DNA of 64,000 nt. Source: Mycobacterium sp. 1164985.4 (GTDB taxonomy: Bacteria > Actinomycetota > Actinomycetes > Mycobacteriales > Mycobacteriaceae). Below, piece after piece: positions 42,530 to 52,270 of this stretch. The notes below the pieces were generated by a model. That model ran no database searches. It was not told the DNA's origin and saw only the letters and a program-made list of their open reading frames with translations. The DNA is taken from contig NZ_LZMD01000093.1 of the NCBI RefSeq assembly GCF_001668575.1, positions 1 to 64,000 of the forward strand. The letters are read 5' to 3'. The position numbers and the translations under genes were made by a program. The first letter of the stretch is position 1; each line of letters begins with the position of its first letter.

Positions 42530-43987
42530 ATGGACGATCGAGAAGGCCTGCACCCCGCTTGGTGGACACTGATCCTCGCGATACTGATCGTGGTGGCGCT
42601 CTGGCTGACCTACGCGCTGTTCGTCGGCTCGTTCAGGAAGACCGAGACCGTCACGTTGACCTCCGAACGTTCGGGTCTGGTGATGGAGACCAACGCGAAG
42701 GTCAAGTTGCGTGGAGTACAGGTGGGCCGGGTCGCCGCGATCGAGGGCGGCTCCGAACCGGTGGCGCTGAAGCTCGAGATCGACAGGGACAAACTCGAAT
42801 TCATCCCCGCCAACGTCGAGGCGCAGATCCGGGCGACGACGGTCTTCGGCGCCAAGTTCGTCGACTTGATCTATCCCAGCAACCCCAGCAGGCAGCGGCT
42901 CGAACCCGGTCAGGTGATCGTGTCGCGCAACGTCACCGTCGAGGCCAACACCGTGTTCCAGAACGTGGTCGACGTGCTCGAGCAGGTCGACCCCGCCAAG
43001 CTCAACAGCACCCTGTACGCGCTGGCCGAGGGTGTGCGCGGTCAGGGCGAGCGCATCGGCCAGGCCACCACGGATGCGAATCAGGTTCTGCTGGAACTCA
43101 ATCCGCGCAACGAAACGATCACTCAGGACTTGCGGGCGCTGCGGGACTTCAACAACACCTACAGCGCTGCCGCCCAGGACCTCGTGACCACTCTCGACGC
43201 GGCCAGCACCACCAGCGCCACGGTGACCGCGCGCGCCAGCCAACTGGATGCGTTGCTGCTGGCCACCATCGGGTTCTCGAACAGCGGTATCAGCCTGCTC
43301 GCGCCAAACCAGCAGAATCTCATCAAAGCGATCAACGTGCTCGAGCCGACGACGAACCTGCTGTTCAAGTACAGCCCGGAGTACACCTGCCTGCTGACTG
43401 GCGCAAAGACGTTGTTGGATACCGGCGGGTACGACGCGCCGGGTGGCAACGGCCGGACGCTGGTGCTGGACGTGGGTCTGACGTTGGGTGACGATTCGTA
43501 CAAGTACCCCAACCATCTGCCGGTGATCGGGGCCAAGGGCGGGCCGGGAGGCAAGCCCAGCTGCGGCTCGCTGCCCGACGTCGCGAAGAACTGGCCGGTG
43601 CGAAACTTGGTCACCAACACCGGATTCGGCACCGGACTCGACTGGCGCCCCAACCCCGGAATCGGGTTCCCGGGCTATGCCAACTACCTCCCGGTCACCC
43701 GGGCCGTGCCCGAACCGCCGAGCGTGCGCAACCTGTTCGGCGGACCCGCGCCTGGTCCGATCCCGTATCCGGGCGCCCCCGCTTACGGTGCAGACCTGTA
43801 CGCCGACGACGGCACCCCGCTGTGGCCGGGCCTGCCGGCGGCGCCGCCGCCGATGGCGCCGCGCGATCCGGGCGCCACCCCGGGGTCGGAGCCGTTCATC
43901 GTCCATTCGCCGGCGCAGATGCAGCCCACGCCGCTGCCGCCGACACCATTGCCCACCCCGGCCCGGCCGGGCCCCCCGTTCGGATGA
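42530..43987 (+). CDS. Mce family protein, MceA position
   Basis: A 485-residue Mce/MlaD protein. One N-terminal transmembrane anchor (LILAILIVVALWLTYALFVG) is followed by the MlaD domain (about 40-120; SGLVMETNAKVKLRGVQVGR), a helical region (about 120-330) and a proline-rich C-terminal tail from about 400 (PTPLPPTPLPTPARPGPP). Six such proteins form the periplasmic tube that carries lipids to the permease. Two cysteine-containing segments (YTCLLTGAK and KPSCGSLPD) are typical of MceA C-domains. First Mce gene in the operon. Confidence 0.92.
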   Translation: MDDREGLHPAWWTLILAILIVVALWLTYALFVGSFRKTETVTLTSERSGLVMETNAKVKLRGVQVGRVAAIEGGSEPVALKLEIDRDKLEFIPANVEAQIRATTVFGAKFVDLIYPSNPSRQRLEPGQVIVSRNVTVEANTVFQNVVDVLEQVDPAKLNSTLYALAEGVRGQGERIGQATTDANQVLLELNPRNETITQDLRALRDFNNTYSAAAQDLVTTLDAASTTSATVTARASQLDALLLATIGFSNSGISLLAPNQQNLIKAINVLEPTTNLLFKYSPEYTCLLTGAKTLLDTGGYDAPGGNGRTLVLDVGLTLGDDSYKYPNHLPVIGAKGGPGGKPSCGSLPDVAKNWPVRNLVTNTGFGTGLDWRPNPGIGFPGYANYLPVTRAVPEPPSVRNLFGGPAPGPIPYPGAPAYGADLYADDGTPLWPGLPAAPPPMAPRDPGATPGSEPFIVHSPAQMQPTPLPPTPLPTPARPGPPFG

Positions 43988-44015
43988 TCCACGACGCGAT
44001 GAGAGGTAAGACGCC

Positions 44016-45056
44016 ATGTCGAGCGTGAACGCCAGGGTTCGACGGGACGCACTGCGTCTCGCCGCGTTCCTGGGGGTGTGCGTGCTCGGCGTGTTCGGGC
44101 TGTTCGCGGTCTTCGGGCAGATGCGCTTCGGGGAGGTCACCAACAGCTACGTGGCCGAGTTCACCAACGTCACGGGGCTGGAGAACGGCGATTTCGTCCG
44201 CATCGCCGGTGTCGAGGTCGGCAGGGTCAAAAAGGTTGAGATACAACCGGATACGACGGCACGTGTGGAGTTCACCGCCGAAGAGTCGGTGGTGCTGACC
44301 GAGGGCAGCAGGGCGGTCATCCGCTATGACGACCTGATCGGAGGCCGGTACCTCGCGCTCGAGGAGGGGGCAGGCGGAGTCAAGAAGCTCGCGCCGGGCG
44401 GCACGATCCCGCTGGCACGCACGTCGCCGGCGCTCGACCTCGACGCCCTGATCGGTGGGTTCCGCCCGCTGTTCCGGGCGCTCGACCCCGATCAGGTCAA
44501 TGCGTTGTCCGGCCAGCTGATTCAGGCGTTACAGGGCCAGGGCGGAACGATCAACTCGTTCCTGTCTCAGACGGCGGCGCTGACGACAACGTTGGCCGAC
44601 CGTGACCGGCTGATCGGTGAGGTCCTCGTCAACCTCAACGTCGTCCTGGGATCCCTCGGCGACCAGAGCGACCAGTTCGCCAAGGCCGTCGACGCGCTGT
44701 CGGAACTCGTCGCGACCCTGCAGGGGCGCAAACAGGACATCAGCAACGGGCTGGCGTACACGAACGCCGCGGCCGCGACCATCACCGACCTTCTCGCCGA
44801 GGCCCGCCCGCCGTTCTCCAAGACGATCCACGAGACGGACCGCGCCGCGGGGATCGTGGTGGCCGACCACGAGTACTTCGACAACCTGCTCAACACGTTG
44901 CCCGATGCATACCAGGCGCTTGCGCGACAAGGCATCTACGGTGACTTCTTCACGTTCTATCTGTGCGACATCGTGCTCAAGCTCAACGGTAAGGGCGGTC
45001 AGCCGGTGTATGTGAAGGTCGCCGGGCAGTCCACCGGGAGGTGCGCGCCGCGATGA
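44016..45056 (+). CDS. Mce family protein, MceB position
   Basis: A 346-residue Mce protein. Anchor helix AAFLGVCVLGVFGLFAVFG (about 16-34), MlaD domain (EFTNVTGLENGDFVRIAGVE, about 45-120), then the long helical segment with NALSGQLIQALQGQGGTINS, the most conserved part of MceB proteins. It lacks a proline-rich tail and ends with a cysteine pair (YLCDIVLK, STGRCAPR). ATG 44016 is preceded by GAGAGGTAAG. Its stop overlaps the next gene by 4 bases. Confidence 0.92.
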   Translation: MSSVNARVRRDALRLAAFLGVCVLGVFGLFAVFGQMRFGEVTNSYVAEFTNVTGLENGDFVRIAGVEVGRVKKVEIQPDTTARVEFTAEESVVLTEGSRAVIRYDDLIGGRYLALEEGAGGVKKLAPGGTIPLARTSPALDLDALIGGFRPLFRALDPDQVNALSGQLIQALQGQGGTINSFLSQTAALTTTLADRDRLIGEVLVNLNVVLGSLGDQSDQFAKAVDALSELVATLQGRKQDISNGLAYTNAAAATITDLLAEARPPFSKTIHETDRAAGIVVADHEYFDNLLNTLPDAYQALARQGIYGDFFTFYLCDIVLKLNGKGGQPVYVKVAGQSTGRCAPR

Positions 45057-46402
45057 GGCCTTTCTCCGAACGCAACCAACTGGTCATCGGCGCCGTCGGT
45101 CTGGCGTTGACGATCGCGATCGTTCTGGGGTCGCTGAACTACCAGCGGCTGCCCTTCCTGAAGGGCAACGAGTACTCGGCCTATTTCTCCGAGGTCGGCG
45201 GGCTGGAACCCGGTGAGGCCGTGCAGGTTTCCGGTTTCGAGGTAGGCCAGGTCCAGTCGATCGAGCTGGATGGGTCGCGTGCGCTGGTCAAATTCACCGT
45301 CGCCAAGCACATCCGCCTCGGTGATCGCACCGAGGCGGCGATCAAGACCCAGGGCCTGCTGGGCACGAAGATCCTCGAAGTCACGTCGCGCGGTGAAGGG
45401 CGACAGGAGGGCACGATTCCCCTCGACCGCACGACGGCGCCGTACGAACTGCCGGACGCGTTGGGCGAGTTGGCGATGGCGATCAGCGGCCTGAACACCA
45501 ACCAGTTGTCCGACTCGCTGCGCGTGCTGGCCGACACCTTCTCCGAGACGCCGCCGGAGCTGCGCGTCGCGATCGAAGGCGTGGCGCGGTTCTCCGACAC
45601 GCTGAACCAGCGCGATGAGCAACTGCGCGGCTTGTTGGGCAACGCCAACAAGGCCACCACGGTGCTGGCCGAACGCAGCAACCAGATCGTCAGCCTGGTC
45701 AACAACACCAACGCACTGCTGGCCGAGCTGAGGAGCCAGAGCGCCGCGCTGGACGAGGTCTCGGGCAACATCTCGGCGCTCAGCAGGCAGTTGGGCGGTT
45801 TCATCGCCGAGAACCGTGAGACCATGAAACCGGCCCTCGAGAAGCTCAACGGCGTTCTGACGATCATCGACAACCGCAAGGAACGTTTGCAGAAGTCGCT
45901 CGAGCTCCTCACCGACTATTCGATGTCGCTGGGCGAGTCGGTGTCCGGCGGACCGTTCTTCAAAACCTATGTGGCCAACCTGCTTCCGGGTCAGTTCCTG
46001 CAGCCGTTCATCGACGCCGCGTTCTCCGATCTGGGCCTCGACCCGAACGTGAAATTGCCCTCAGAGCTCACCGACCCGCAGGTCGGACAGCCCGGCACGC
46101 CCGCACTGCCCGTGCCGTTCCCGCGCACGGGCCAGGGTGGCGAACCGCGGCTTACGGTTCCCGACGCGATCACCGGCAACCCCGAGGACCGTGCGTGTGG
46201 GTTCCCGGGCCTGCCGTTGCCCGGTCCGGGTTGCTACCCGTACCGCGAACCGATTCCGGCGCCGCCGCCGGGCGGACCACCGCCGGGACCGCCCGCGATC
46301 GCACCGCCAGGGTTGCAGTCGACGCCTGATCCGACGCCGTCCCCGGTTGCGGTGCCCGCACCCGGCGCCGTCGACCACCTCGCACCGGAGGGCGGACAAT
46401 GA
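45053..46402 (+). CDS. Mce family protein, MceC position
   Basis: A 449-residue Mce protein: N-terminal anchor (LVIGAVGLALTIAIVLGSL), MlaD domain (YFSEVGGLEPGEAVQVSGFE), helical region with repeated leucine/asparagine pattern to about 300, and a C-terminal tail rich in proline and glycine (PIPAPPPGGPPPGPPAIAPP). ATG 45053 was chosen because it gives the 4-base ATGA overlap seen at other junctions here; GTG 45041 is an alternative. The stop overlaps MceD by 4 bases. Confidence 0.91.
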   Translation: MRPFSERNQLVIGAVGLALTIAIVLGSLNYQRLPFLKGNEYSAYFSEVGGLEPGEAVQVSGFEVGQVQSIELDGSRALVKFTVAKHIRLGDRTEAAIKTQGLLGTKILEVTSRGEGRQEGTIPLDRTTAPYELPDALGELAMAISGLNTNQLSDSLRVLADTFSETPPELRVAIEGVARFSDTLNQRDEQLRGLLGNANKATTVLAERSNQIVSLVNNTNALLAELRSQSAALDEVSGNISALSRQLGGFIAENRETMKPALEKLNGVLTIIDNRKERLQKSLELLTDYSMSLGESVSGGPFFKTYVANLLPGQFLQPFIDAAFSDLGLDPNVKLPSELTDPQVGQPGTPALPVPFPRTGQGGEPRLTVPDAITGNPEDRACGFPGLPLPGPGCYPYREPIPAPPPGGPPPGPPAIAPPGLQSTPDPTPSPVAVPAPGAVDHLAPEGGQ

Positions 46403-47727
46403 CGCGCTCCGCCCGTAACCTGTTGGCCGTCGCATTGGTCGTGATCCTGGCCGGCGGCGCAATCGTGTTGTTCCGCAACACCGAACGGGTCAACCGCACA
46501 CACGTCGTCGCCTACTTCGAGAACGCCAACGGCATCTATCCGGGTGACGCGGTCCGCATCATCGGCGTGCGGGTCGGCGAGATCGAGTCGATCGAACCGC
46601 AGCCCGAACGCGTCAAGATCTCGTTCTGGTACGACAGCAATTACAAGGTCCCCGCCGACGCGAAGGCCGCGATCCTGTCGCCCTCCGTCGTGACGGCGCG
46701 CAGCGTCCAGCTCACGCCCGCCTACACCGGAGGGCCGGTGCTGAAGAACGACGCGGTCATTCCCCAGAGTCGCACCGCCGTTCCCGTCGAATGGGACCAG
46801 GTGCGTCAGCAATTGGAGAAGCTCGCCAAGACACTGCAGCCGACGGAGCCCGGCGGAGTGAGCCCGCTGGGATCGCTCATCAACACCACCGCCGACAATC
46901 TGCGCGGAGAAGGCGCCAACATCCGCGACACCGTCATCAAACTGTCGCAGGCGGTGACGGCGTTGGGCGACAAGAGCACCGACGTCTTCTCCACCGTCAA
47001 GAATCTGGCGCTGCTGGTGTCGGCGCTGCAGGACAGCACCGACGTGATGCGTCAGCTCAACCAGAACCTGGCGACCGTGACGGGACTGCTGGCCAACAAT
47101 CCCGACGAAGTCGCCAACGCCGTCCGTGATCTCAACAACGTCGTCGGCGAGGTGCAGACATTCGTGGCGGAGAACCGTGAGACGTTGGGCACCACATCGG
47201 ACAAGTTGGCCGGTGTGACCCAGGCGTTGACCGACAGCCTCGCCGACGTCAAACAGTTCCTGCACGTCGCGCCCAACACGCTGCAGAACTATGTGAACAT
47301 CTGGCAGCCCGCACAGGGCGCTGTCAGCAGCGTGCCGATGCTCAACAACTTCGCCAACCCGTTGTCCTTCCTGTGCGGAGCGATTCAGGCGGCGTCGCGG
47401 CTGGGCGCCGAACAGTCGGCGAAGTTGTGCGTGCAGTACATGGCGCCGATCCTGAAGAACCGCGAGTACAACTTCCTGCCGATCATGCAGAACGTGTTCT
47501 CGGGCGCGTCTACGAGGCCGAACGAGCTGACCTACAGCGAGGACTGGTTGCGTCCCGATTACATTCCGCCGCAACCTGTTCCGGCGCAAGCTCCGCCGCC
47601 ACCGTCGGCGATGGCGCAACCCGCGCCGCCGCCTGCCGGTCCGCCGCTCGCCGCGGAGGCGCCGGTGACGACCAATCCGGCCGACGGTCTGCACGGGCTG
47701 ATGGTGCCGCCTGGGGTGGGGCCATGA
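46399..47727 (+). CDS. Mce family protein, MceD position
   Basis: A 442-residue Mce protein. Anchor LLAVALVVILAGGAIVLF, MlaD domain (YFENANGIYPGDAVRIIGVR), then a helical part (VRQQLEKLAKTLQP, MRQLNQNLATVTGLL) and a conserved block VNIWQPAQGAVSSVPMLNNF typical of MceD. The last 60 residues are proline/alanine-rich. Both ends overlap the neighbouring genes by 4 bases, indicating a fixed stoichiometry through translational coupling. Confidence 0.92.
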   Translation: MTRSARNLLAVALVVILAGGAIVLFRNTERVNRTHVVAYFENANGIYPGDAVRIIGVRVGEIESIEPQPERVKISFWYDSNYKVPADAKAAILSPSVVTARSVQLTPAYTGGPVLKNDAVIPQSRTAVPVEWDQVRQQLEKLAKTLQPTEPGGVSPLGSLINTTADNLRGEGANIRDTVIKLSQAVTALGDKSTDVFSTVKNLALLVSALQDSTDVMRQLNQNLATVTGLLANNPDEVANAVRDLNNVVGEVQTFVAENRETLGTTSDKLAGVTQALTDSLADVKQFLHVAPNTLQNYVNIWQPAQGAVSSVPMLNNFANPLSFLCGAIQAASRLGAEQSAKLCVQYMAPILKNREYNFLPIMQNVFSGASTRPNELTYSEDWLRPDYIPPQPVPAQAPPPPSAMAQPAPPPAGPPLAAEAPVTTNPADGLHGLMVPPGVGP

Positions 47728-48878
47728 TGGGGCGCAGGTTGATTCGCGTAGCTGTCGCCGTGGCGGCGTCGGCCGCGGTGTTGTCCGGCTGTTCGGACTG
47801 GCGCGGGCTGAACTCCGTTCCGCTGCCGGGCGTCGAAGGTACCGGGCCCGGTGCGTTCACCATCCAGGCGCAGATGCCCGACGTCGACAACATCGAACCG
47901 AACTCCCGCGTGCGCGTCGCGGATGTGAACGTCGGCCACGTCACCAAGATTCAGCGCCAGGACTGGCATGCCCTGGTGACGATGGAGCTCAACGGCAACG
48001 TCGATCTGCCGGCCAATTCGACGGCCAAGCTCGGCGTGACCAGCTTGCTTGGTTCGCTGCACATCGAACTGGCGCCGCCCACAGACGTTGCGCCGCAAGG
48101 CAAGCTGAAGGAAGGCTCGCTGATCCCGCTGTCGTCGTCGAGCGCGTATCCCAGCACCGAGCAGGCGCTGGCCTCGGTCGCACTGCTGCTCAACGGCGGT
48201 GGGATCGGCAACATCCACGACATCACCGAAGCGCTGAGCATCGCCTTCACCGGCCGCGAGAACGACCTGCGCAGCCTGATCGAGCAGCTCGACATCGCGA
48301 TCGGCCACCTCGACGATCAGAAGCAGGACATCATCGAGGCCACCGAGGGGTTGAACAACCTGATCGGGCAGTTCGCGGAGCAGAAGCCGGTGGTGGACAA
48401 GGCTTTACGAACCATTCCCGATGCGTTGGCCGTACTTCGGGATCAGCGCGAGAACCTCGCCGAGGCGCTGACCCAGCTCGGCAGGTTCAGTGCGCTCGCC
48501 GCCGACTCGGTCAACCAGACCAAGGAAGCGCTGGTGCAGGAGCTCAAGGACCTGGGTGTGGTGTTGCAGGAACTGGCCAATGCGGGCCCTGCGCTCACCC
48601 GCGCGCTGAGCTTCCTGCCCACCTTCCCGTTCCCGAAGGAAACGCTGCTGAACTGGATGCGCGGCGATTACGCGAACCTGACGTTGATACTCGACCTGAC
48701 GTTGAGCCGCATCGACTCAGGGTTCTTCACGGGGACGCGGTTCGAGTGCAACTTGACGTGGCTGGAGCTGCAGTGGGGACGCACCATCGGGCAGTTCCCC
48801 AGCCCGTGCAATCACAACGTGCCGCCACCGGGCGGTAACCCGCTGGTTGCGCCGTATCGCTGGGATCAGGGGCCGTGA
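47724..48878 (+). CDS. Mce family lipoprotein, MceE position
   Basis: A 384-residue Mce protein made as a lipoprotein: basic n-region MMGRRLIR, hydrophobic core and the lipobox VLSGC (C25 approximately) so it is lipid-anchored rather than helix-anchored, as is usual for MceE (Lpr) proteins. MlaD domain starts MPDVDNIEPNSRVRVADVNV. The helical part includes LAEALTQLGRFSALAADSVN, followed by a conserved C-terminal SPCNHNVPPPGGNPL. It starts with tandem ATGs overlapping the MceD stop. MceF follows after one base. Confidence 0.93.
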   Translation: MMGRRLIRVAVAVAASAAVLSGCSDWRGLNSVPLPGVEGTGPGAFTIQAQMPDVDNIEPNSRVRVADVNVGHVTKIQRQDWHALVTMELNGNVDLPANSTAKLGVTSLLGSLHIELAPPTDVAPQGKLKEGSLIPLSSSSAYPSTEQALASVALLLNGGGIGNIHDITEALSIAFTGRENDLRSLIEQLDIAIGHLDDQKQDIIEATEGLNNLIGQFAEQKPVVDKALRTIPDALAVLRDQRENLAEALTQLGRFSALAADSVNQTKEALVQELKDLGVVLQELANAGPALTRALSFLPTFPFPKETLLNWMRGDYANLTLILDLTLSRIDSGFFTGTRFECNLTWLELQWGRTIGQFPSPCNHNVPPPGGNPLVAPYRWDQGP

Positions 48879-48879
48879 C

Positions 48880-50382
48880 ATGAGAATGACTCGCCGGATC
48901 CTCATCCAGATCGCGATCTTCGCGGTGATCGCTACCGTCGCGCTCGCGATCATGGTCTTCGGCTACATGCGGCTGCCGGACCTGCTCGGAGTCGGGCAGT
49001 ATCGCGTCACCCTCGAACTGCCGGAAACGGGCGGGCTCTACCCGCGGGCCAACGTCACCTACCGCGGCGTGCAGGCCGGCGAGGTGAAAAGCGTCGAACT
49101 CACCGACACCGGCGTACAGGCGGTGCTGTCGCTCAACTCCGACATCCGGATTCCCGCCGACCTGGAGGCCGAGGTGCACAGCGTGTCGGCCGTCGGTGAG
49201 CAGTTCGTCCAGTTGCTTCCGCGCAGCGGGGACGGCCCGGAGCTGAGGAACGGCGACGTGATCCCCGCCAGCCGCGCCCGGGTTCCGACTGACGTCAACA
49301 CGGTGCTCAACGACACGGCCCGCGGCCTGCAGGCCATTCCGCAGGAGAACCTGAAGACCGTCGTCGACGAGGCCTACGTCGCGGTGGGCGGCCTCGGACC
49401 CGAACTGCGGCGCCTGGTCAGCGGCAGCTCGACGCTCGCCATCGACGCCCGCAAGAACCTCGATCCGCTGCTCACGCTGATCGACGAGTCGAAGCCGGTG
49501 CTGGACACCCAGATCGACACCTCGGACTCGATTCAGGCGTGGGCGGCGAACCTGGCCGACATCACCAGTCAGCTGCAGAGCCAGGATCCGGCGGTGGCGG
49601 GCATCCTCGAGAAGGCGCCCGGCGCAGCCGAAGAGGCGCGTGCGCTGTTCGACCGGCTGCAACCCACGCTGCCGATCGTGCTGGCCAACCTGGCCAGCGT
49701 CGGCGAGGTGGCCGTGAAGTATCAGCCGAGCCTCGAACAGCTGCTGGTTCTGCTGCCGCAAGGCACCGCGGTCACGCAGGCAGTCGGCGTGCACAAGCGC
49801 AACACCAAGCAGGACTACATGGGCGATGCGCTGATCTTCAACCTGAACGCGATCCTGCCCGCGCTGCCCGCGCCTCTGCCGTTGCCGCCGCAGAACCTGC
49901 CGCCGCCATGCACGACGGGGTTCCTGCCGCCCCAGCAGCAGCGCGTGCCGGTTTTCGAGGACTATCCCGACCGGCCGCGCGGCGACCTCTACTGCCGGAC
50001 GCCGCAGGACGCCCCGTTCAACGTCCGTGGCGCGCGCAACCTGCCGTGCGTCACGGTGCCCGGCAAGCGGGCGCCGACGTGGCAGATGTGCGAGAGCGAC
50101 GAGCAGTACGTGCCGCTCAACGACGGCTACAACTGGAAGGGCGACCCGAACGCGACGCTGTCGGGCCAGCCCATCCCGCATGTGCCGCCGGACGTGCCCC
50201 TCGTCGAGCTGACACCTCCGCCGCCGGGTACGCCGCCGCTGCCCGTCACGGCCGCCGAGTACGACCCCGAGTCCGGCTCCTACGTCGGACCGGATGGCAA
50301 GGTGTACACGCAGTCGAACCTGGCGAACGGCGCGTCGGGGGAGAGGCCCTGGCAGTCGATGCTCATCCCGCCGGGAAGCTGA
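48880..50382 (+). CDS. Mce family protein, MceF position
   Basis: A 500-residue Mce protein, last of the six. Anchor helix ILIQIAIFAVIATVALAIMV, MlaD domain (LPETGGLYPRANVTYRGVQA), helical region to about 320 (PTLPIVLANLASVGEVAVKY), then a cysteine-containing C-domain (PPPCTTGFLPPQ, LYCRTPQDAPF, LPCVTVPGKRAP). ATG 48880 was chosen, two codons before a second ATG (MRMTRR). The stop is followed by 133 bases without a gene before the first Mas protein. Confidence 0.92.
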   Translation: MRMTRRILIQIAIFAVIATVALAIMVFGYMRLPDLLGVGQYRVTLELPETGGLYPRANVTYRGVQAGEVKSVELTDTGVQAVLSLNSDIRIPADLEAEVHSVSAVGEQFVQLLPRSGDGPELRNGDVIPASRARVPTDVNTVLNDTARGLQAIPQENLKTVVDEAYVAVGGLGPELRRLVSGSSTLAIDARKNLDPLLTLIDESKPVLDTQIDTSDSIQAWAANLADITSQLQSQDPAVAGILEKAPGAAEEARALFDRLQPTLPIVLANLASVGEVAVKYQPSLEQLLVLLPQGTAVTQAVGVHKRNTKQDYMGDALIFNLNAILPALPAPLPLPPQNLPPPCTTGFLPPQQQRVPVFEDYPDRPRGDLYCRTPQDAPFNVRGARNLPCVTVPGKRAPTWQMCESDEQYVPLNDGYNWKGDPNATLSGQPIPHVPPDVPLVELTPPPPGTPPLPVTAAEYDPESGSYVGPDGKVYTQSNLANGASGERPWQSMLIPPGS

Positions 50383-50515
50383 CACCTATCTCTGTCGATC
50401 CGGACGTGGTGCCCCCTCCACGGCCAGGTTCCGACGCTATGGTGTCCTGCGCGTAGGTTGTAGCCGACCTGTGTACCCGATCACGACTTGGCCCGCGGGC
50501 CGCAGAGGAACGTAG

Positions 50516-51187
50516 ATGGCAGACGAGACCACTCCCGGCGAGGACGTGAGCGGGTCGACCCCCGACGTCGATACCGCCGCCGAAGGTCCCGAGTCGACGA
50601 CGCCGGCTGCCGAAACGGCCGAAGACATCGGTGACTCCGAGGATTTCGACGCCGCGCAGAGCGCAGAAGAGGACGCCCAGCCCGCCGCGCCCAAGCAGCC
50701 GATGTCGCACGTCAGGCTGGCGACCATCGTCGGCCTGGTGGTCGTGGTCGCCCTGGCAGCGCTGACCGGCTGGCTCGGATACCGGGCGTACGAGTCGCGA
50801 AAGGCCGAAGACCTCCAGAACCTGTTCCTGCAGGTCGGGCGGCAGGGCGCGCTGAACCTCACGACGATCAGCCATGAGCACGCCGAGGAGGACGTGCAGC
50901 GCGTCCTGGATTCGTCGACTGGCACGTTCTACGACGACTTCCAGGCCCGTTCGCAGCCGTTCGTCCAGGTCGTCAAGCAGGCGCAGTCCAAGTCCGAAGG
51001 CAAGATCGCCGAGGCGGGGATCGAGTCGTCCAACGACAACGAGGCCCGGGTGCTGGTGGCCGTCACCGTCAACACGACCAATGCCGGGGCGCCCGAGCAA
51101 CAGCCGCGGTCCTGGCGGATGAGGATCACGGTGCAGAAGACCGGCGAGGACGAGGCCAAGATCTCGAATGTGGAGTTCGTACCGTGA
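50516..51187 (+). CDS. Mce-associated membrane protein (Mas)
   Basis: A 223-residue Mas protein. An acidic disordered N-terminus of about 60 residues (DETTPGEDVSGSTPDVD) precedes a transmembrane helix (ATIVGLVVVVALAALTGWLG, about 67-86) and an NTF2-like extracytoplasmic domain (FYDDFQARSQPFVQVVKQAQ). Mas proteins are encoded after mceF in mycobacteria and help assemble or stabilise the transporter. The start is preceded by GAGGAACGTAG. The stop overlaps the next Mas gene by 4 bases. Confidence 0.87.
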   Translation: MADETTPGEDVSGSTPDVDTAAEGPESTTPAAETAEDIGDSEDFDAAQSAEEDAQPAAPKQPMSHVRLATIVGLVVVVALAALTGWLGYRAYESRKAEDLQNLFLQVGRQGALNLTTISHEHAEEDVQRVLDSSTGTFYDDFQARSQPFVQVVKQAQSKSEGKIAEAGIESSNDNEARVLVAVTVNTTNAGAPEQQPRSWRMRITVQKTGEDEAKISNVEFVP

Positions 51188-51960
51188 GCAAGAGACACCG
51201 ACTTCCGAGGCGTAACCCCGACAACGGCGCCGCCACCGACGAGTCCGCCGAGAAGGGCACGGAGTCGACATCCGAGGCGGTCGAGTTGACGGAGTCGACG
51301 GCCGAGACGACTGAGGCTCCCGCTGAGGCTCCGGCCCCGACGGAGAAGACCGAAGCCGCCGAGACCACCGCTGCGGAGCAGAGCACCGCGGAGACCGCGG
51401 AGGAGAGCACCGCCGCGGAGGAGACCACCGCTGCAGAGGAGACCACCGAGTCCGCGGAGGCCGCCCCCAAGCGGCGCATCAACTGGGCCCGCGTCGTTGC
51501 GTTCGGCCTGCTGCCCGCGCTCGCGCTGCTATTGGCGGCCGGGGCGGGCTATCTGAAGTGGGTCGACAACTCCGTGCGCGATTCGGACGCGGCGCGCGCC
51601 GAATCGGTGCAGGTCGCCAAGGACAGTACGGTGGCGATGCTGTCGTACAAGCCGGATACCGTCGAACAACAACTCAACGACGCGCGCTCGCTGCTGACCG
51701 GTGAGTTCGAGGAGTCCTACACCGGGCTCATCAACGACATCGTCATTCCCGGGGCGAAGCAGAAGCAGATCTCCGCGGTGGCGTCGGTGCCGGCGGCGGC
51801 GTCGGTGTCGGCCGATCCCAACGAGGCGGTCGTGCTGGTGTTCGTCAACCAGACCGTGGTCGTCGGCCAGGATGCTCCGACGGACACCGCTTCCTCTGTG
51901 CGCGTGACGCTAGAGAAGATCGACGGCCGCTGGCTCATCTCAAAATTCGACCCCGTGTAG
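51184..51960 (+). CDS. Mce-associated membrane protein (Mas) with Thr/Glu repeats
   Basis: A 258-residue Mas protein. Residues about 20-95 are a low-complexity tract of threonine, alanine and glutamate (units like AAEETTAAEETT, also visible as DNA repeats at 51370-51455), then a transmembrane helix (VVAFGLLPALALLLAAGAGY) and an NTF2-like domain ending WLISKFDPV. GTG start overlaps the previous gene by 4 bases. It is the last gene clearly belonging to the mce unit. Confidence 0.85.
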   Translation: MSKRHRLPRRNPDNGAATDESAEKGTESTSEAVELTESTAETTEAPAEAPAPTEKTEAAETTAAEQSTAETAEESTAAEETTAAEETTESAEAAPKRRINWARVVAFGLLPALALLLAAGAGYLKWVDNSVRDSDAARAESVQVAKDSTVAMLSYKPDTVEQQLNDARSLLTGEFEESYTGLINDIVIPGAKQKQISAVASVPAAASVSADPNEAVVLVFVNQTVVVGQDAPTDTASSVRVTLEKIDGRWLISKFDPV

Positions 51961-51966
51961 AGGTCC

Positions 51967-52260
51967 GTGGCGGCCGAACCCGAGATCATCGTCGAAGCGC
52001 CGGGCGTGCGGTTGCGCGCGCTGAGTCGGGGCGCTGAACTGCATCAACATTGGTTGTCCGCGCCGCAGCTGCCGACGTTGTACCTGCATGGCGCCGACGA
52101 CGGTTGCGCCTCAGCCGATTACGCGAATTGGGTACAGCGGGTACCGCCGGAGGACAGCGGGGTCGCCAAGGGCGAACGGGCCGGACATTTCCTGCAGCTC
52201 GAACGGCCTGAGGCGGGGGCCGGACACATCATCGACTTCATCGGCGCGGCAAGCGCTTAG
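51967..52260 (+). pseudogene. Internally deleted alpha/beta hydrolase remnant
   Basis: A 97-residue frame whose first 20 residues (EPEIIVEAPGVRLRALSRG) look like the start of a hydrolase and whose rest is the C-terminal part (APQLPTLYLHGADDGCASAD with the acid residue, ERAGHFLQLERPEAG with the catalytic histidine). The nucleophile serine and lid, about 200 residues, are missing, so it cannot be an active enzyme. An in-frame deletion explains it; the frame remains open. It lies 6 bases after the second Mas gene. Confidence 0.65.
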
Positions 52261-52270
52261 CCTGGGGGAC

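Noticed and set aside
42377-44143. 588-codon minus-strand frame across MceA
   Set aside because: Antisense shadow of the mce genes with no start signal or known motif.
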